A DNA stretch of 64,000 bases from Melastoma dodecandrum (taxonomy: Eukaryota; Streptophyta; Magnoliopsida; Myrtales; Melastomataceae). Positions 1 through 10,479 of the stretch are shown piece by piece (positions within the stretch are counted from its first letter, which is position 1; each line of letters opens with the position of its first letter). The position numbers and the translations under genes were made by a program. The stretch spans positions 7,750,001 through 7,814,000 of the forward strand of contig JARUPY010000606.1 in NCBI GenBank assembly GCA_029817715.1, written 5' to 3'. The notes under the pieces were generated by a model. The model was not told the DNA's origin, did not search any database, and worked only from the letters and a program-made list of their open reading frames with translations.

Positions 1-1
1 G

Positions 2-619
2 ATATACCACAGGGACATCAAGTCCACTAATATCCTTCTGGACGAGAAATATCGGGCTAAAGTGGCCGATTTCGGTACATCCAAGTCGGTCTCCCTTGAG
101 CAGACCCACGTGACGACTCTGGTCCAGGGAACTTTTGGGTACCTGGACCCGGAATACTTCCAGACAAGCCAGTTCACTGACAAGAGTGATGTGTACAGCT
201 TCGGTGTTGTGCTCGTAGAACTCTTAACGGGGCAAAAGCCGATATCATCCGCTAGGGCAGAAGAGGGGAGAAGCCTGGCGACGTACTTCAAAATATGCAT
301 GGAGGAGAACCAACTGTTCGATATCCTTCACCCACAGGTGAAACAGGAAGGGACCGAAGAAGAGATTTCTAGGGTCGCCCGTCTCGCCAAAAGGTGCTTG
401 CACTTGCACGGCAGGAACCGTCCGACAATGAGGGAAGTCGCTGCAGAATTGGAGGAAATCAGAAACATCCAATTTCCTTCCGGCATCCTCAAGGGTCTGG
501 AAAAAAATGGCATCATGGAAGAGCACACTGCTGGTTTAGCTCCTGGCAGGTCGTTTGCCGAAACTATGACATTCACATCGCAAGACGAACTGCCGCTGAT
601 GGTTATGGCGAGCTGTTGA
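2..619 (+). CDS. WAK-like receptor kinase, 3' part only (B-type), cut by window edge
   Basis: Only the C-terminal half of the kinase domain is in the window. It opens inside the catalytic loop ([10 protein letters not shown]), then has the DFG motif ([10 protein letters not shown]), the activation segment [11 protein letters not shown], the αF region [15 protein letters not shown] and the C-lobe ending [14 protein letters not shown]. The tail matches the B-type genes at 10480, 38971 and 61337 ([16 protein letters not shown]). The last codon differs: the others end in Trp (TGG), this one in Cys (TGT) before TGA. A possible poly(A) signal AATAAA lies at 685-690. Expected role: cytosolic Ser/Thr kinase part of a cell-wall receptor at the plasma membrane. 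The reading frame is open to position 2; the 5' exons lie outside the window. Confidence 0.93.
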   Translation: MYHRDIKSTNILLDEKYRAKVADFGTSKSVSLEQTHVTTLVQGTFGYLDPEYFQTSQFTDKSDVYSFGVVLVELLTGQKPISSARAEEGRSLATYFKICMEENQLFDILHPQVKQEGTEEEISRVARLAKRCLHLHGRNRPTMREVAAELEEIRNIQFPSGILKGLEKNGIMEEHTAGLAPGRSFAETMTFTSQDELPLMVMASC

Positions 620-1624
620 GTCATTAGCGGATCAAGACGAAGGATCTCCGAATTATGGTCATTATAGCAATAGTTAGTAATCCAAATAAAGGCCTCCGTC
701 CAAGGGAAAGTCAAGCTAATTATAGATGCCAATAGGCGTCCGCCATGCCTGGTTGTGGGTATAGTTTGCAGCTGCTGGTATAACCTTTCTCGCCTTCAGA
801 AGGAAGTTATCTCTTCCGATGATGATGAATGATGTTATACTGCTCGTGTAAACAACAGGGTTTCCGATTATCTCGTAAATTGTTAGTTTTTCTTTATATT
901 CAACGGAAGCAACCTCTTAATTAGATTATGCATGAAGGGAATATCAGGAATGAGAGTCGCTAGAATTAACTGTTCGTTTTCTCACCATTCGCCCTTCAAA
1001 CTGAAACTTGATTTGATGCACCTGACAACAAGGAGGAATGCGTTGAGATGAGATGTGGGCATCTAAATCTCTATAGATGGTATTATGCTTTTGGAAGACA
1101 GTAAGTGCGCTGGACGATTTAACGCTACTCTGGCAATGGGCTCCGATAGAGGTACGATGGCGGAAACTCAAGTCCGTGAAGAGGTGCATGCCAGTGGTTT
1201 CTCACGGACCGCAACATTTCCTATCAACCTAACGGATTTCAGTGTAGAGTTCCACACGGGTAGAGTGGATCTTGCAAAATTCTTGGGTCTAGAGCCATGG
1301 AACTCTCACCGTCCTGCGATGGGAATATTCCGGTGGCACTGGAGTGTGTCTTAGAAAATTGGTTCAAGGCTTGTGATGCAAATATGCTGGGTTGATGCTG
1401 GTCCTGGGAGGTAAGGTTCCAGCTCAGGATGAGCTCCAAGTGCTCCAGAGTGTATTTACCTATCAACCCAAACTTCATGTCCTTCCAAACACCCAAGTGA
1501 TCCTAGAATCACAATGAAACTCTGATGAATATGGTTCCTGACAGGAAAATCACGGAACCTCCAATCCTAGGACGGTTTAAGTCGATGCAGCGGAAGCATA
1601 AAAGTTTAACTGCAATAATGCCGT
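620..1624. other. B-to-A spacer with conserved unknown block
   Basis: This is the 3' UTR and spacer after the B-type gene, repeated after the other B-type genes at 12983-13987 and 41480-42479. An 89-codon ATG frame (1085-1354) stays open in all three copies, but neither it nor the antisense frames resemble any family I know. I do not call a gene; copies this similar keep frames open by chance. Confidence 0.6.
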
Positions 1625-2026
1625 GAGAATCGACCCAGAAGATATTTGTTTGCACAGTGGTCAGCTAAAACGTTTTCAAAACCTTTTGAATGTTAGGCAG
1701 TGGCGACGACGACGTCCACAACGACATGATACTGGAAGAACGAAACCAATGAGGACACGGAATAACCAGCGATAAAGACGTGCCGGGGGTGTTTCGAGGA
1801 AGGAGGCTTCTTCTTTTAGTTAGTCCAGATAGGACGTGGCCCCAGGGAGGAAGTTCGAAGTATTACCATCTAGTAGCGTGGAATTCCAGACCATATCGAT
1901 TGGAAATGTTACCGCAGCCTCTTATGACCGAATCCTGTATCAGTTAAGATTGACAGTTAATGACTTCAATCTGTTCAGAGATTAGTTGTTGCGTTGTTGC
2001 TGTTGTTGTTCAGAAGACGCAGAGTG

Positions 2027-2227
2027 ATGTGCAGGTTGGTGGTATTCCTGAGCCTGGTGCTCTTCCTCCTGATAAACACACTTCCATCACTTGCGAAGCC
2101 TCCTCTAGCCAAACCGTACTGTAACGAGTCATGTGTGGATTCAGATGGTATTCCTGAGAATCGACCCAGAAGATATTTGTTTGCACAGTGGTCAGCTAAA
2201 ACGTTTTCAAAACCTTTTGAATGTTAG
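2027..2227 (+). CDS. 66-residue signal-peptide mini-protein, module 1
   Basis: The ATG frame starts at the same position as the signal peptide of the A-type receptor ([18 protein letters not shown]) and keeps the expected cleavage region LPSLAKP and the first ectodomain residues YCNESC. It then leaves WAKL homology at DSDGIPEN and ends in a new basic tail (RPRRYLFAQW...FEC) encoded by the start of the next repeat unit, before TAG. If translated it would be a small secreted peptide of about 40 residues after signal cleavage. There is no proof of expression; it may be a by-product of promoter duplication. Confidence 0.4.
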   Translation: MCRLVVFLSLVLFLLINTLPSLAKPPLAKPYCNESCVDSDGIPENRPRRYLFAQWSAKTFSKPFEC

Positions 2228-2557
2228 GCAGTGGCGACGACGACGTCCACAACGACATGATACTGGAAGAACGAAACCAATGAGGACACGGAATAACCAG
2301 CGATAAAGACGTGCCGGGGGTGTTTCGAGGAAGGAGGCTTCTTTTTTTAGTTAGTCCAGATAGGACGTGGCCCCAGGGAGGAAGTTCGAAGTATTACCAT
2401 CTAGTAGCGTGGAATTCCAGACCATATCGATTGGAATTGTTACCGCAGCCTCTTATGACCGAATCCTGTATCAGTTAAGATTGACCGTTAATGACTTCAA
2501 TCTGTTCAGAGATTAGTTGTTGCGTTGTTGCTGTTGTTGTTCAGAAGACGCAGAGTG

Positions 2558-2758
2558 ATGTGCAGGTTGGTGGTATTCCTGAGCCTGGTGCTCTTCCTCC
2601 TGATAAACACACTTCCATCACTTGCGAAGCCTCCTCTAGCCAAACCGTACTGTAACGAGTCATGTGTGGATTCAGATGGTATTCCTGAGAATCGACCCAG
2701 AAGATATTTGTTTGCACAGTGGTCAGATAAAACGTTTTCAAAACCTTTTGAATGTTAG
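2558..2758 (+). CDS. 66-residue signal-peptide mini-protein, module 2
   Basis: Same frame and length as the copy at 2027, with Ala to Asp in the tail (QWSDKTF). The signal peptide is unchanged. Its stop lies inside the next repeat unit, which carries the promoter of the full receptor at 3089. Function unknown; could be a secreted decoy fragment or untranslated. Confidence 0.4.
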   Translation: MCRLVVFLSLVLFLLINTLPSLAKPPLAKPYCNESCVDSDGIPENRPRRYLFAQWSDKTFSKPFEC

Positions 2759-3088
2759 GCAGTGGCGACAACGACGTCCACAACGACATGATACTGGGAG
2801 AACGAAACCAATGAGGACACGGAATATCCAGCGATAAAGACGTGCCGGGGGTGTTTCGAGGAAGGAGGCTTCTTTTTTTAGTTAGTCCAGATAGGACGTG
2901 GCCCCAGGGAGGAAGTTCGAAGTATTACCATCTAGTAGCGTGGAATTCCAGACCATATCGATTGGAAATGTTACCGCAGCCTCTTATGACCGAATCCTGT
3001 ATCAGTTAAGATTGACCGTTAAAGACTTCAATCTGTTCAGAGATTAGTTGTTGCGTTGTTGCTGTTGTTGTTCAGAAGACTCAGAGTG

Positions 3089-5601
3089 ATGTGCAGGTTG
3101 GTGGTATTCCTGAGCCTGGTGCTCTTCCTCCTGATAAACACACTTCCATCACTTGCCAAGCCTCGTCTAGCCAAGCCGAACTGTAACGAGTCATGCGTGG
3201 ATTCAGATGTTAATATTCCCTTCCCTTTTGGGATTGGATCCGACTGCTGCTTGGATGAGTGGTACGAGATAGACTGCAGGAATGGCAGCAGGAATGGCAG
3301 CTCTACGCCTTTCCTTAAGAAGATCGACTTGGAAGTCCTCAATATCTCGTTGCCAGGATATTATTACCCGCTGAGAGCTGACGGTTCGATCGAAGTTCGC
3401 TTCCCTGTGGTTACCAACAGTAGCTGTGCCGGTCACAGAGGCGATCATCCCCCGAGCTTGGAAGGAAGCAATTTCTTCTTCTCCCCGATGTGGAATACGT
3501 TTAATGTGGTCGGATGCAACGCTCTTGCCTTGATGAACAGTAACATGTCCGGAGTGTCTGGCTGCAAGGCCGGTTGCGGTGCGGAGAAATTCAGCAGTAA
3601 TGGTAGCTGTCCCATCGGGAACAGCTGTTGTAGCACCAGCCTCCCCTCAAACCTACAGGAGTTTAAAGTGGAGTTCAGGGATGTCTCAGGGGGGGACTGC
3701 ATCTACGCATTCCTGGCTAACCAATCCTTTTTGGTTTCAAACTACTTTGATTTGGATCCCATAGGAGCCGGCCATGTATACGTTCCCGTGGTGCTTGAAT
3801 GGGGGATTACAAATCATACTGACCCTTTGTTTCCATTGGATAACCCCAACGAGAATCGATATTGTCAAATTGAAAGCCTTTCGAGTTACGGCAGGACGAT
3901 GCCATTTATCCAGTGTTCCTGCTACGGCGGCTATGAAGGCAACGGTTATATGCCGAATTCATGTGAAGGTTAGTCTATGGTGACCGATTAGTCTGACTCT
4001 TGATTTCATTTACGGTCGTCATTCATTTCCATCTTTGATTATAAACATCTGTCTTCCCTATCATAATCCTTTCTTAATGCGGCTGATCTTCTTCTGCTAA
4101 CTGAATTTCCGATGGGTGAAGAACATCTTCACTGATATATAAAGTATCAATCTCATCTCCTCAGATATAGATGAATGTATACAACCTCACAACAACAGAA
4201 CATCATGCCCCAGTAATTTTAAGTGTGTGAATAAGCCTGGCTGGCATGATTGTGTTGATAGATGGAAAACGACCAAGATCGTGCTTACAGGTAAATTTGC
4301 TATACTGCATTTGTAATTTTAGACGTAACAGACCTCCCATGATTTTGCTTCACCTTCCCTCTTCTTACATCATGTTATTTTTCTTTTTGTGTATTTATAT
4401 CGATGCAGGAATTGGCTCGGCATTTGGTGCGTTGCTGTTGTTGTTCTGCGCTTGGAGGTTGCGCAAGTACATCAAGAAGAGGAAGGAAATAAAGCTGAGG
4501 AAGAAGCATTTCGAACGAAATGGAGGACTCTTGCTGCAACAACAGCTGAACTCCCCCGACGGATGCTTGGAGCAAAGCAGAATATTCACCTCCAAGGATT
4601 TGCAGGTCGCTACTGACAACTTCAGCCAAAGCACAGTGCTCGGCCATGGTGGCCAAGGCACAGTCTACAAGGGGATGTTGGCCGACGGGCGAATTGTTGC
4701 CATCAAGAAATCGTTGGTTGTAGATAAGGAAAAGCTCGAGCAGTTCATCAACGAGGTCGTCATCCTATCCCAGATCAACCACAGGAACATCGTGAAGTTG
4801 CTGGGATGTTGTCTGGAAACCGAAGTTCCACTTCTCGTCTACGAGTTCATACCGAACGGGACCTTATTCGAGTACCTCCACGATCCCAACGAAGGGCTTC
4901 CAGTAAGCTGGGAGACTCGTCTTCGCATCGGCGCCGAAATCTCCGGAGCCCTATCGTATCTGCACTCTGCCGCATCCATACCGATATACCACAGGGACAT
5001 CAAGTCCACCAATATCCTTCTCGACGAGAAATATCGGGCAAAAGTGGCCGATTTCGGTACGTCCAAGTCGGTCTCCCTCGAGCAGACCCACGTGACCACT
5101 CTGGTCCAGGGAACTTTTGGGTACCTGGACCCGGAATACTTCCAGACAAGCCAGTTCACTGACAAGAGTGATGTGTACAGCTTCGGTGTTGTGCTCGTAG
5201 AACTCTTAACGGGGCAAAAGCCGATATCATCCGCTAGGGCAGAAGAGGGAAGAAGCCTGGCAACATACTTCATAATATGCACGGAGGAGAACCAGCTGTT
5301 CGATATCCTTCACCCACAGGTGAAACAGGATGGGACCGAAGAAGAGATTTCTAGGGTCGCCCGTCTCGCCAAAAGGTGCTTGCACTTGCACGGCAGGAAC
5401 CGTCCGACAATGAGGGAAGTCGCTGCAGAATTGGAGGAAGTCAGAAACATCCAATTTCCTTCCGGCATCCTCAAGGTTCAGGAAAATAATGGCATTACTG
5501 AAGAGCACACTGCTGGTTTAGCTGCTGGCACGTCATTCCCAGAAACGATGACATTCACATCGCAAGACGAACTGCCGCTGTTGGTTACGACGAGCTGGTG
5601 A
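3089..5601 (+). CDS. WAK-like receptor kinase, A-type, intact (732 aa)
   Basis: Three exons: 3089-3968, 4165-4290, 4409-5601. Donors are AAG|GTTAGT and CAG|GTAAAT, acceptors CTCAG and TGCAG; all junctions are phase 1 and the joined frame is 733 codons with stop. Exon 1 encodes a signal peptide (residues about 1-25) and a Cys-rich GUB_WAK-type ectodomain ([17 protein letters not shown]) that binds pectin in this family, ending in a half EGF-like motif ([12 protein letters not shown]). Exon 2 is a short EGF-like piece starting DIDEC. Exon 3 has the transmembrane segment ([10 protein letters not shown]) and kinase: glycine loop [11 protein letters not shown], Lys about 435 in VAIKK, HRD Asp about 532, DFG Asp about 550, so all catalytic residues are present. 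A 12-bp duplication (RNGSRNGS) makes exon 1 longer than its paralogues. The start is the ATG, not the upstream TTG run. Poly(A) signal 5665-5670. Ligand unknown. Confidence 0.95.
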
Positions 5602-6432
5602 TGCATTAGCAGATGGAAGCGTAGGATCTGAATTATTTTCTTTATATCAACAATTAGTGTTCCAAATAAAGGCCTCTTACTGAAGATTAGTAATCGAACA
5701 ATGGTTTGTGTTATCTGTACTGCAAATGTAAGCCTAACGAATAAATGTTTGCTGCTCGTCTGTATCTTTTGCAAGTGATGAATCCTTGATTAATCCAAAT
5801 GACGGCATAATCTCGAATTAATCCTGCATCCGGGTTCGAGAATTATGTTTCGAAACACCTCTGGGGAGGTTTCCCCCACACATGCAAAAGTCGAGAAGTC
5901 TCGTTGGATGCCTGCCTCTGTGGACTACTAGAAAGCTTCAAAAGTTTGCTTCGAGTCTTGAAACTCGGTTTGAGATCTGGCATCGGTGTGGAATGATGTG
6001 GTCTTGGACAAGAACGGTCCTTGCACCTGACTTCCAAAGGCAGCGTCAGTAATGTTCCAATGTCGAGCAAAATGCAATGGCGGGAATCCCAGTTCCACAG
6101 GAGGGACGTGTTCCGCCACCGGTGGTTGCCGTAGGACTACTACGATTGCTGTGGAATGAAGAGTTCTCGGTGGGGAGTTCTACAAAAATGTGGAGAGGAT
6201 CCTGAATACCTCCGCGGCGTTCCGGTATGATGCAACAGAGTTCTCGTCATCAGATGATGTGGTTGCGTTTGAATGTGAGATGAAAAAACGCATTTATGAC
6301 CTTGCAATCTTGAATGATCAAACACCATTGATGACACGCTCTAGAAATCTGAGTCCAATTTTTCCAAACTAGTCATCAGTGTGCATCTTAGACGAAGTCA
6401 ACAATGGCCTAAATCATCCTAGCGTGTGATAA
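5602..6432. other. A-to-D spacer, unknown content
   Basis: 3' UTR of the A-type gene and spacer to the D-type promoter. The same sequence follows the A-type pseudogene at 17403-18234. Short frames on both strands (6190-6372 plus, 5928-6119 minus) are identical between the copies, as expected for a recent duplication. None is recognisable, and no RNA gene or TE terminus is seen. Confidence 0.5.
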
Positions 6433-6486
6433 TTGACCAGACACGTGTTATGTTACTTGGAAGACAGACTTTGGTTAGCTTATAAG
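6433..6486 (+). promoter_or_regulatory. D-type promoter elements (W-box, G-box, TATA)
   Basis: TTGACC (6433-6438) is followed by CACGTG (6442-6447) and a TATAAG box (6481-6486), about 80 bp before the ATG at 6564. The same trio precedes the intact D gene at 18374. W-box and G-box are known sites for WRKY and bZIP/bHLH factors; their use here is inferred. Confidence 0.4.
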
Positions 6487-6563
6487 ATTCTCCTACTTTC
6501 TGCGTTCTGGCGAGTCCCGTGTTATTATCATTCACACATACCGGAGAAGATCCCCCTGCCGGG

Positions 6564-6941
6564 ATGGTTCCGACCTTTCTGCTCCTACTTGTGATGATGC
6601 TACATGTCCGGCCATCCCTCCTGGCAAAGTTAGCCAGGCCCGGTTGTCCCGAGTCATGTGGAATTGGAGGTGTAGCTATTCCCTTCCCTTTTGGGATTGG
6701 AGCCGGTTGCTTCCTGGATGAGTGGTACGAGATTGACTGCCGGAACGTCTCCACTTCATCATCCTCCAACTCTTCTGTACCGTTTCTAAAGAAGATCAGC
6801 TTGGAAGTGCTTGATATCTCACTGCCTGAACTCTACGGGATATATGGCCCGGGCATCGATGGAACCGTCCAAGTTTACTTCCCTGTAGCTTCTAACACGG
6901 GCTGCTCTGCTCACGGAAACAATCTCAACTTTAGCTTGGGA
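6564..6941 (+). pseudogene. D-type WAK-like gene, 5' fragment
   Basis: The ATG frame encodes the D-type signal peptide ([15 protein letters not shown]) and about the first 120 ectodomain residues ([16 protein letters not shown]...). It closely matches the intact gene at 18374 until FSL, then stops at a TGA (6942-6944) because the following DNA is auxin response factor sequence. The rest of exon 1, the EGF exon and the kinase exon are absent. The promoter is retained, so a short secreted product of about 126 residues is possible, but this is best called a truncated pseudogene. Confidence 0.88.
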
Positions 6942-9266
6942 TGAGTCCACTGCTGGGGAACGGCAACCTAGAGTATCATTGTGGGATATCGAGCCATTGA
7001 CAACATTTCCAATGTACCCTTCCCCTTTTCCACTGAGGCTGAAACGCCCTTGGACATCTGGGTTGCCAAATTTCCCTGGTACTGTTTTGTCACCAATTAT
7101 CAGTTTGTTGAGGTTGTGAGTCAACTAGTTTATTCATTTGTGTGTCATGTAGTGTTGAAAGACGGGGAAATGGGTATTGCTTCTCCCCTGATGTGGCTGC
7201 AAGGAGGCCTCGGACAACCTGGTGTTCCATCTTTGAACTTTCAGGGTATGGGAAGAAATGGAGGACCATGGATTCAACAGAAGTATGATATATCTACTCC
7301 TGGTCTGCAACCTGACTTATATGAGGCGATGGCCATGGCGGCCGTCCAGGAAATCGGGATGGTTGACCCGTCAAAAAACCCCTCTCAGTCTGTCATGCAA
7401 CTCCAGCTGTCTCCGAGTACCCCTGCTGGACTTTCCTCTGTCCTTCAGAGGCAGATGATGCTGCAACCTCAATCTTCCCCCGTCTCTCTTCAGGGTTCTC
7501 CAAAAGACAGTGTTCCTTCCCAAGCTCAAGCCATTCAACAAGAGTTTCTTCCCCACCAGAATGTCTCATTCATTCAACAACCACAACAGCAGCAGCATAA
7601 ACTTTCTCAGTCTCTACATATCTCTCCACTTTTGGGTCATCAACAACACTCGAATGCTGTGCCCCCTCTACAACAGTTGGCTTCTTCTAGTCAATCTCAA
7701 TCTGCTTCTCTGCACCAGATCTCGCAGTGCCAGCCGCTAAGCTTCTCTGGCAGTAATGGGAACATGGTGGGCTCATCCGATGCCTCTACAATGCAGAGTT
7801 TCTTAGGTTCATTGTCCCAGGATGGAGCATCGCATTTGATCACCTTGGCAGGATCTGCTAATGTAATCTGTTTCGTCCTTTTTATGGCTAAGAAATTTAT
7901 ATTAACAGAAGTCCGTTCAGTCACTCTTACTTCTGCAGGTGGATCAACTGGGGACATCTCACTAGAGCGGCTCTGAACTCGCAAGTTTGTTACCTCCATT
8001 TCCTGAGAGAGATTGTTCACCATTTCAAGCCGGTGCCTATCCTCATAACAACCTTTTGTTTGGGGTTAACATAGAATCTTCCTCAATTTTGATGCAAAAT
8101 GGGACGCCTCAGCTTAGAAATGCCAGTAATCAAACTGATACCTTTTCTGGGTCATTTGCTACCCCAAATTACAACGGTGTTGCCGGATCAGATTTTGCAT
8201 TTAACCAAGATATGAGATTATCGAGTTGTGTTGGCGAATCAGGGTTCTTGCAGTCTTTGGAAAACATTGACCAAGCAAACCCTTCTAGTGGAACCTTTGT
8301 GAAGGTACATTCACACACACATTCTTGATGTTCTGCTCATGGGTTCTGTACTTTATATCTGCTGATTGCTCCTTGCTCAGTCTGTTAAAATTGATTCCAG
8401 AAACTTGAGCATGACTTTTCTGCAGAAAATGTTGAGCACCTTTATTTAAAATCTTTTGTAGCTTATGTTTCATTCTGAATTATCATGTACATTTTGGTCT
8501 CCGCTTCCTTAAAATTAGTGTATAAGAATTTTGTTAAATTCCATCTTAGTTCATCCCGCTGTTGTGCTCTTTTTGTCGCTATACCTATTTTTCATTTGGT
8601 TATATTAATGTTGTTTGTCCGTGTCTTTAGTTGATGGTTTTTATTCTCTTGGCAGGTTCACAAATCAGGGTCCTACGGTAGGTCGTTGGATATTTCCAAG
8701 TTCAGCAGCTATGATGAGTTGCGTAGTGAACTTGCTCGATTGTTTGGCCTTGAAGACCTACTAGAGGACCCTCAGAGATCAGGCTGGCAGCTTGTATTCG
8801 TTGACCGGGAGAATGACATTCTTCTCCTCGGCGACGACCCTTGGCAGTAAGTGTATATTTTTGTTCGGCAACTTCCATTAGCAAGTAAACATCACAGTTT
8901 AGATAATATTAGTGAACTGTTAGCATTGAGGGGAACATAATCGTTTGTGGGGGACTAGTGTTTCTTAGTGGCCGGCCGCAAATAGAAAGGGATGCTAGTC
9001 TCATACTTGGCGACTCATATCCACAATTACTCATCTCATGGCGAATTTCTGCCTAATCACTTCCCAGGGAATTTGTGAATAGTGTCTGGTACATCAAGAT
9101 TCTCTGTCCTCTTGAAGTGCAACAACTGGGGAAGAAAGGCATCCATCCCGGGAATCCCACCTCGAGCAACAAGCCCACCGGCGGAAATTGTGATAACTAT
9201 GGGAGCCGGAACGAACCGAGGAACACTGGCAGCATGGTTGCACCTATGGGGTCTCTAGAGTACTAA
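6937..9266 (+). pseudogene. Auxin response factor (ARF7/19-like), 3' half
   Basis: Starts abruptly in the auxin-response region ([14 protein letters not shown]) and continues through the Gln-rich middle region to the C-terminal PB1 domain and stop. Exon pieces: to 7078, 7153-about 7840, about 7940-8304, 8656-8846, 9068-9266, separated by GT/AG introns, so this is a genomic and not a retro-copy. The PB1 part ([37 protein letters not shown]) is well kept and the C-terminus ends GSLEY, as in the ARF7/19 clade from memory. The B3 DNA-binding domain is missing. An in-frame TAG at 7963-7965 and frame disruption around 7860-7940 mark it as decayed. ARFs are nuclear transcription factors bound by Aux/IAA through PB1; this copy lacks a promoter and a DNA-binding domain. 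Confidence 0.88.
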
Positions 9267-9465
9267 AACCAATGTGCTCCACCATCGAATGCTTGCCTAA
9301 TCACTTCCCTAGTTCAGTAAGCAGTTCCATTTGTCGCCATTCCAATCCTACGCCCCCGTGTCATGCCCTCCTGGCAGCATTACTAGAGCATTTATCTATT
9401 CGTGATAAACTCGTTGGCATACTTGGACTTATCTCTAAGGAAAGGCTGTCATCCCCTAGTGTGTA
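9267..9465 (+). other. Probable ARF 3' flank
   Basis: Sequence with no match elsewhere in the window, lying between the ARF stop and the exact start of the LTR remnant at 9466. It is probably the 3' UTR or flank that travelled with the ARF fragment. Confidence 0.4.
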
Positions 9466-9776
9466 TGTTGAAAACGTTGGTGGACACTCGTTGCGATAAG
9501 CCGAAAGAATCGACGGACGTTCACACTAAAAAATAAGACAAATCGATAAATTTTAAAATAGGGAAGACTCCTTTTTGTTTTGCTCTACCTTTTCTTTTCA
9601 TACAATTATATTATTTATAACAAAGGAAAAAAGACTTTTAAATTTCCGACTCGAAATTTTCTGATGACTTTTCAGTTTTCATCGTCATAGCTTCGCCACT
9701 TCAAAACACTCTTTCAAGCGACTCTTGTTTTTTCGATTCGTGGACTTTCAGGTGATTCTTAGACTTCCAGGTGACA
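9466..9776 (-). mobile_element. Copia LTR remnant upstream of B-type gene
   Basis: Begins TGTTGAAAACGTTGG and matches the LTR at 60303-60624, which sits next to a primer-binding site and antisense gag, so the element is oriented on the minus strand. The right border (…GTGACA) is tentative. No internal region is attached here. The LTR abuts the ARF flank on the left and leads into the B-type upstream region on the right. Confidence 0.6.
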
Positions 9777-9948
9777 TAATCAATTTTATTTTCAATAGTG
9801 TATTGTATGCTGTCATATTTAGCGAGATATACTGGTCAGAGCATCTGCGTACATGGATAAGTTTAGGTTATATTGTAACTCGCTCGGCTCGCCTCATTGC
9901 TGTGCAAAGAGGCGTATGTTCATCATCCAGGAAACTGTGGTATGGAAG

Positions 9949-10036
9949 AGGTATGAAACCGGGGACACTTGCTGCAACAACAGCTAAATCGACACTTCTG
10001 AGGAATCAGAAATCGCTACCGACAAATTCTCTCGTC
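9949..10036 (+). pseudogene. Relic of WAK-like juxtamembrane exon
   Basis: CACTTGCTGCAACAACAGCT followed by ATCGCTACCGACAAATTCTC lines up with the start of the kinase exon (LLLQQQL … VATDNFS) of the WAKL genes, with the segment between shortened and broken. The same relic sits upstream of the B-type genes at 38971 and 61337. It shows an older receptor copy once lay here. Confidence 0.55.
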
Positions 10037-10479
10037 TTAAGACGATTGTTTGTAAATACGTAATTATCTTGACTATATTAATTATTTCTTTATTTTTCGG
10101 TTACCTGGGAAATATAAAAGGAACGTCTAGTGGACGTCTCTGTGGGACGTTTTCAAGACCCTTTGATCGATTGTCATTACTACGACAACGATCACCTGAT
10201 ATGGCGATAACTGGCGGTAACAGGAAGGTGCCTAGGCTTCGAGAAAGGTGGCACTTCACATACTTGGTCAAGAATGGCCGTGGTCCCCCAAGAGGAAGTT
10301 CCTGGTTGTTTTCTATAGTTGTAGTCCCCACATCGATTCGGAAAATGTAACCGCAGCCTTTTATGACCAACACCTGTTCCGGTTAAGAATGATCGGAAGA
10401 CTTCACTTTGTCCAGAGGCTTTATTAAGTCCAGAGGTTGGTTGGCGTGTTGGTGTTGTTGTTCAAGGAGAAGCCGAAAG

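Larger units (their letters stand above)
1625..3211 (+). repeat. 531-bp promoter/signal-peptide tandem array (3 units)
   Basis: Three head-to-tail units with starts exactly 531 bp apart (1625, 2156, 2687). Each begins GAGAATCGACCCAGAAG, runs through a promoter-like stretch and ends in the first exon of an A-type WAKL gene (signal peptide plus the start of the NESC ectodomain). The third unit reads on into the complete gene at 3089; the first two break after GATTCAGATG and jump into the next unit. Each unit carries a TTGAC core (TTGACC at 2481-2486 in the second promoter, TTGACA in the first), the core of WRKY-bound W-boxes, roughly 75 bp before the ATG. Confidence 0.95.

Noticed and set aside
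4839..5282. Long antisense frames over every kinase exon (127-156 codons)
   Set aside because: They mirror the highly conserved kinase codons in each paralogue and have no independent homology; shadow frames.
5928..6119. Antisense 63-codon frame in the A-to-D spacer, identical in two copies
   Set aside because: No known motif, short, and spacer copies are nearly identical anyway.
6564..9266. A WAKL–ARF fusion protein
   Set aside because: The ARF codons are in a different frame; the WAKL frame stops at 6942-6944, and the ARF part has its own stop at 7963.
10408..10479. N-terminal extension of B-type receptors starting at TTG
   Set aside because: No ATG, and it would bury the signal peptide behind a Cys/Trp-rich stretch; the ATG at 10480 gives a normal leader.
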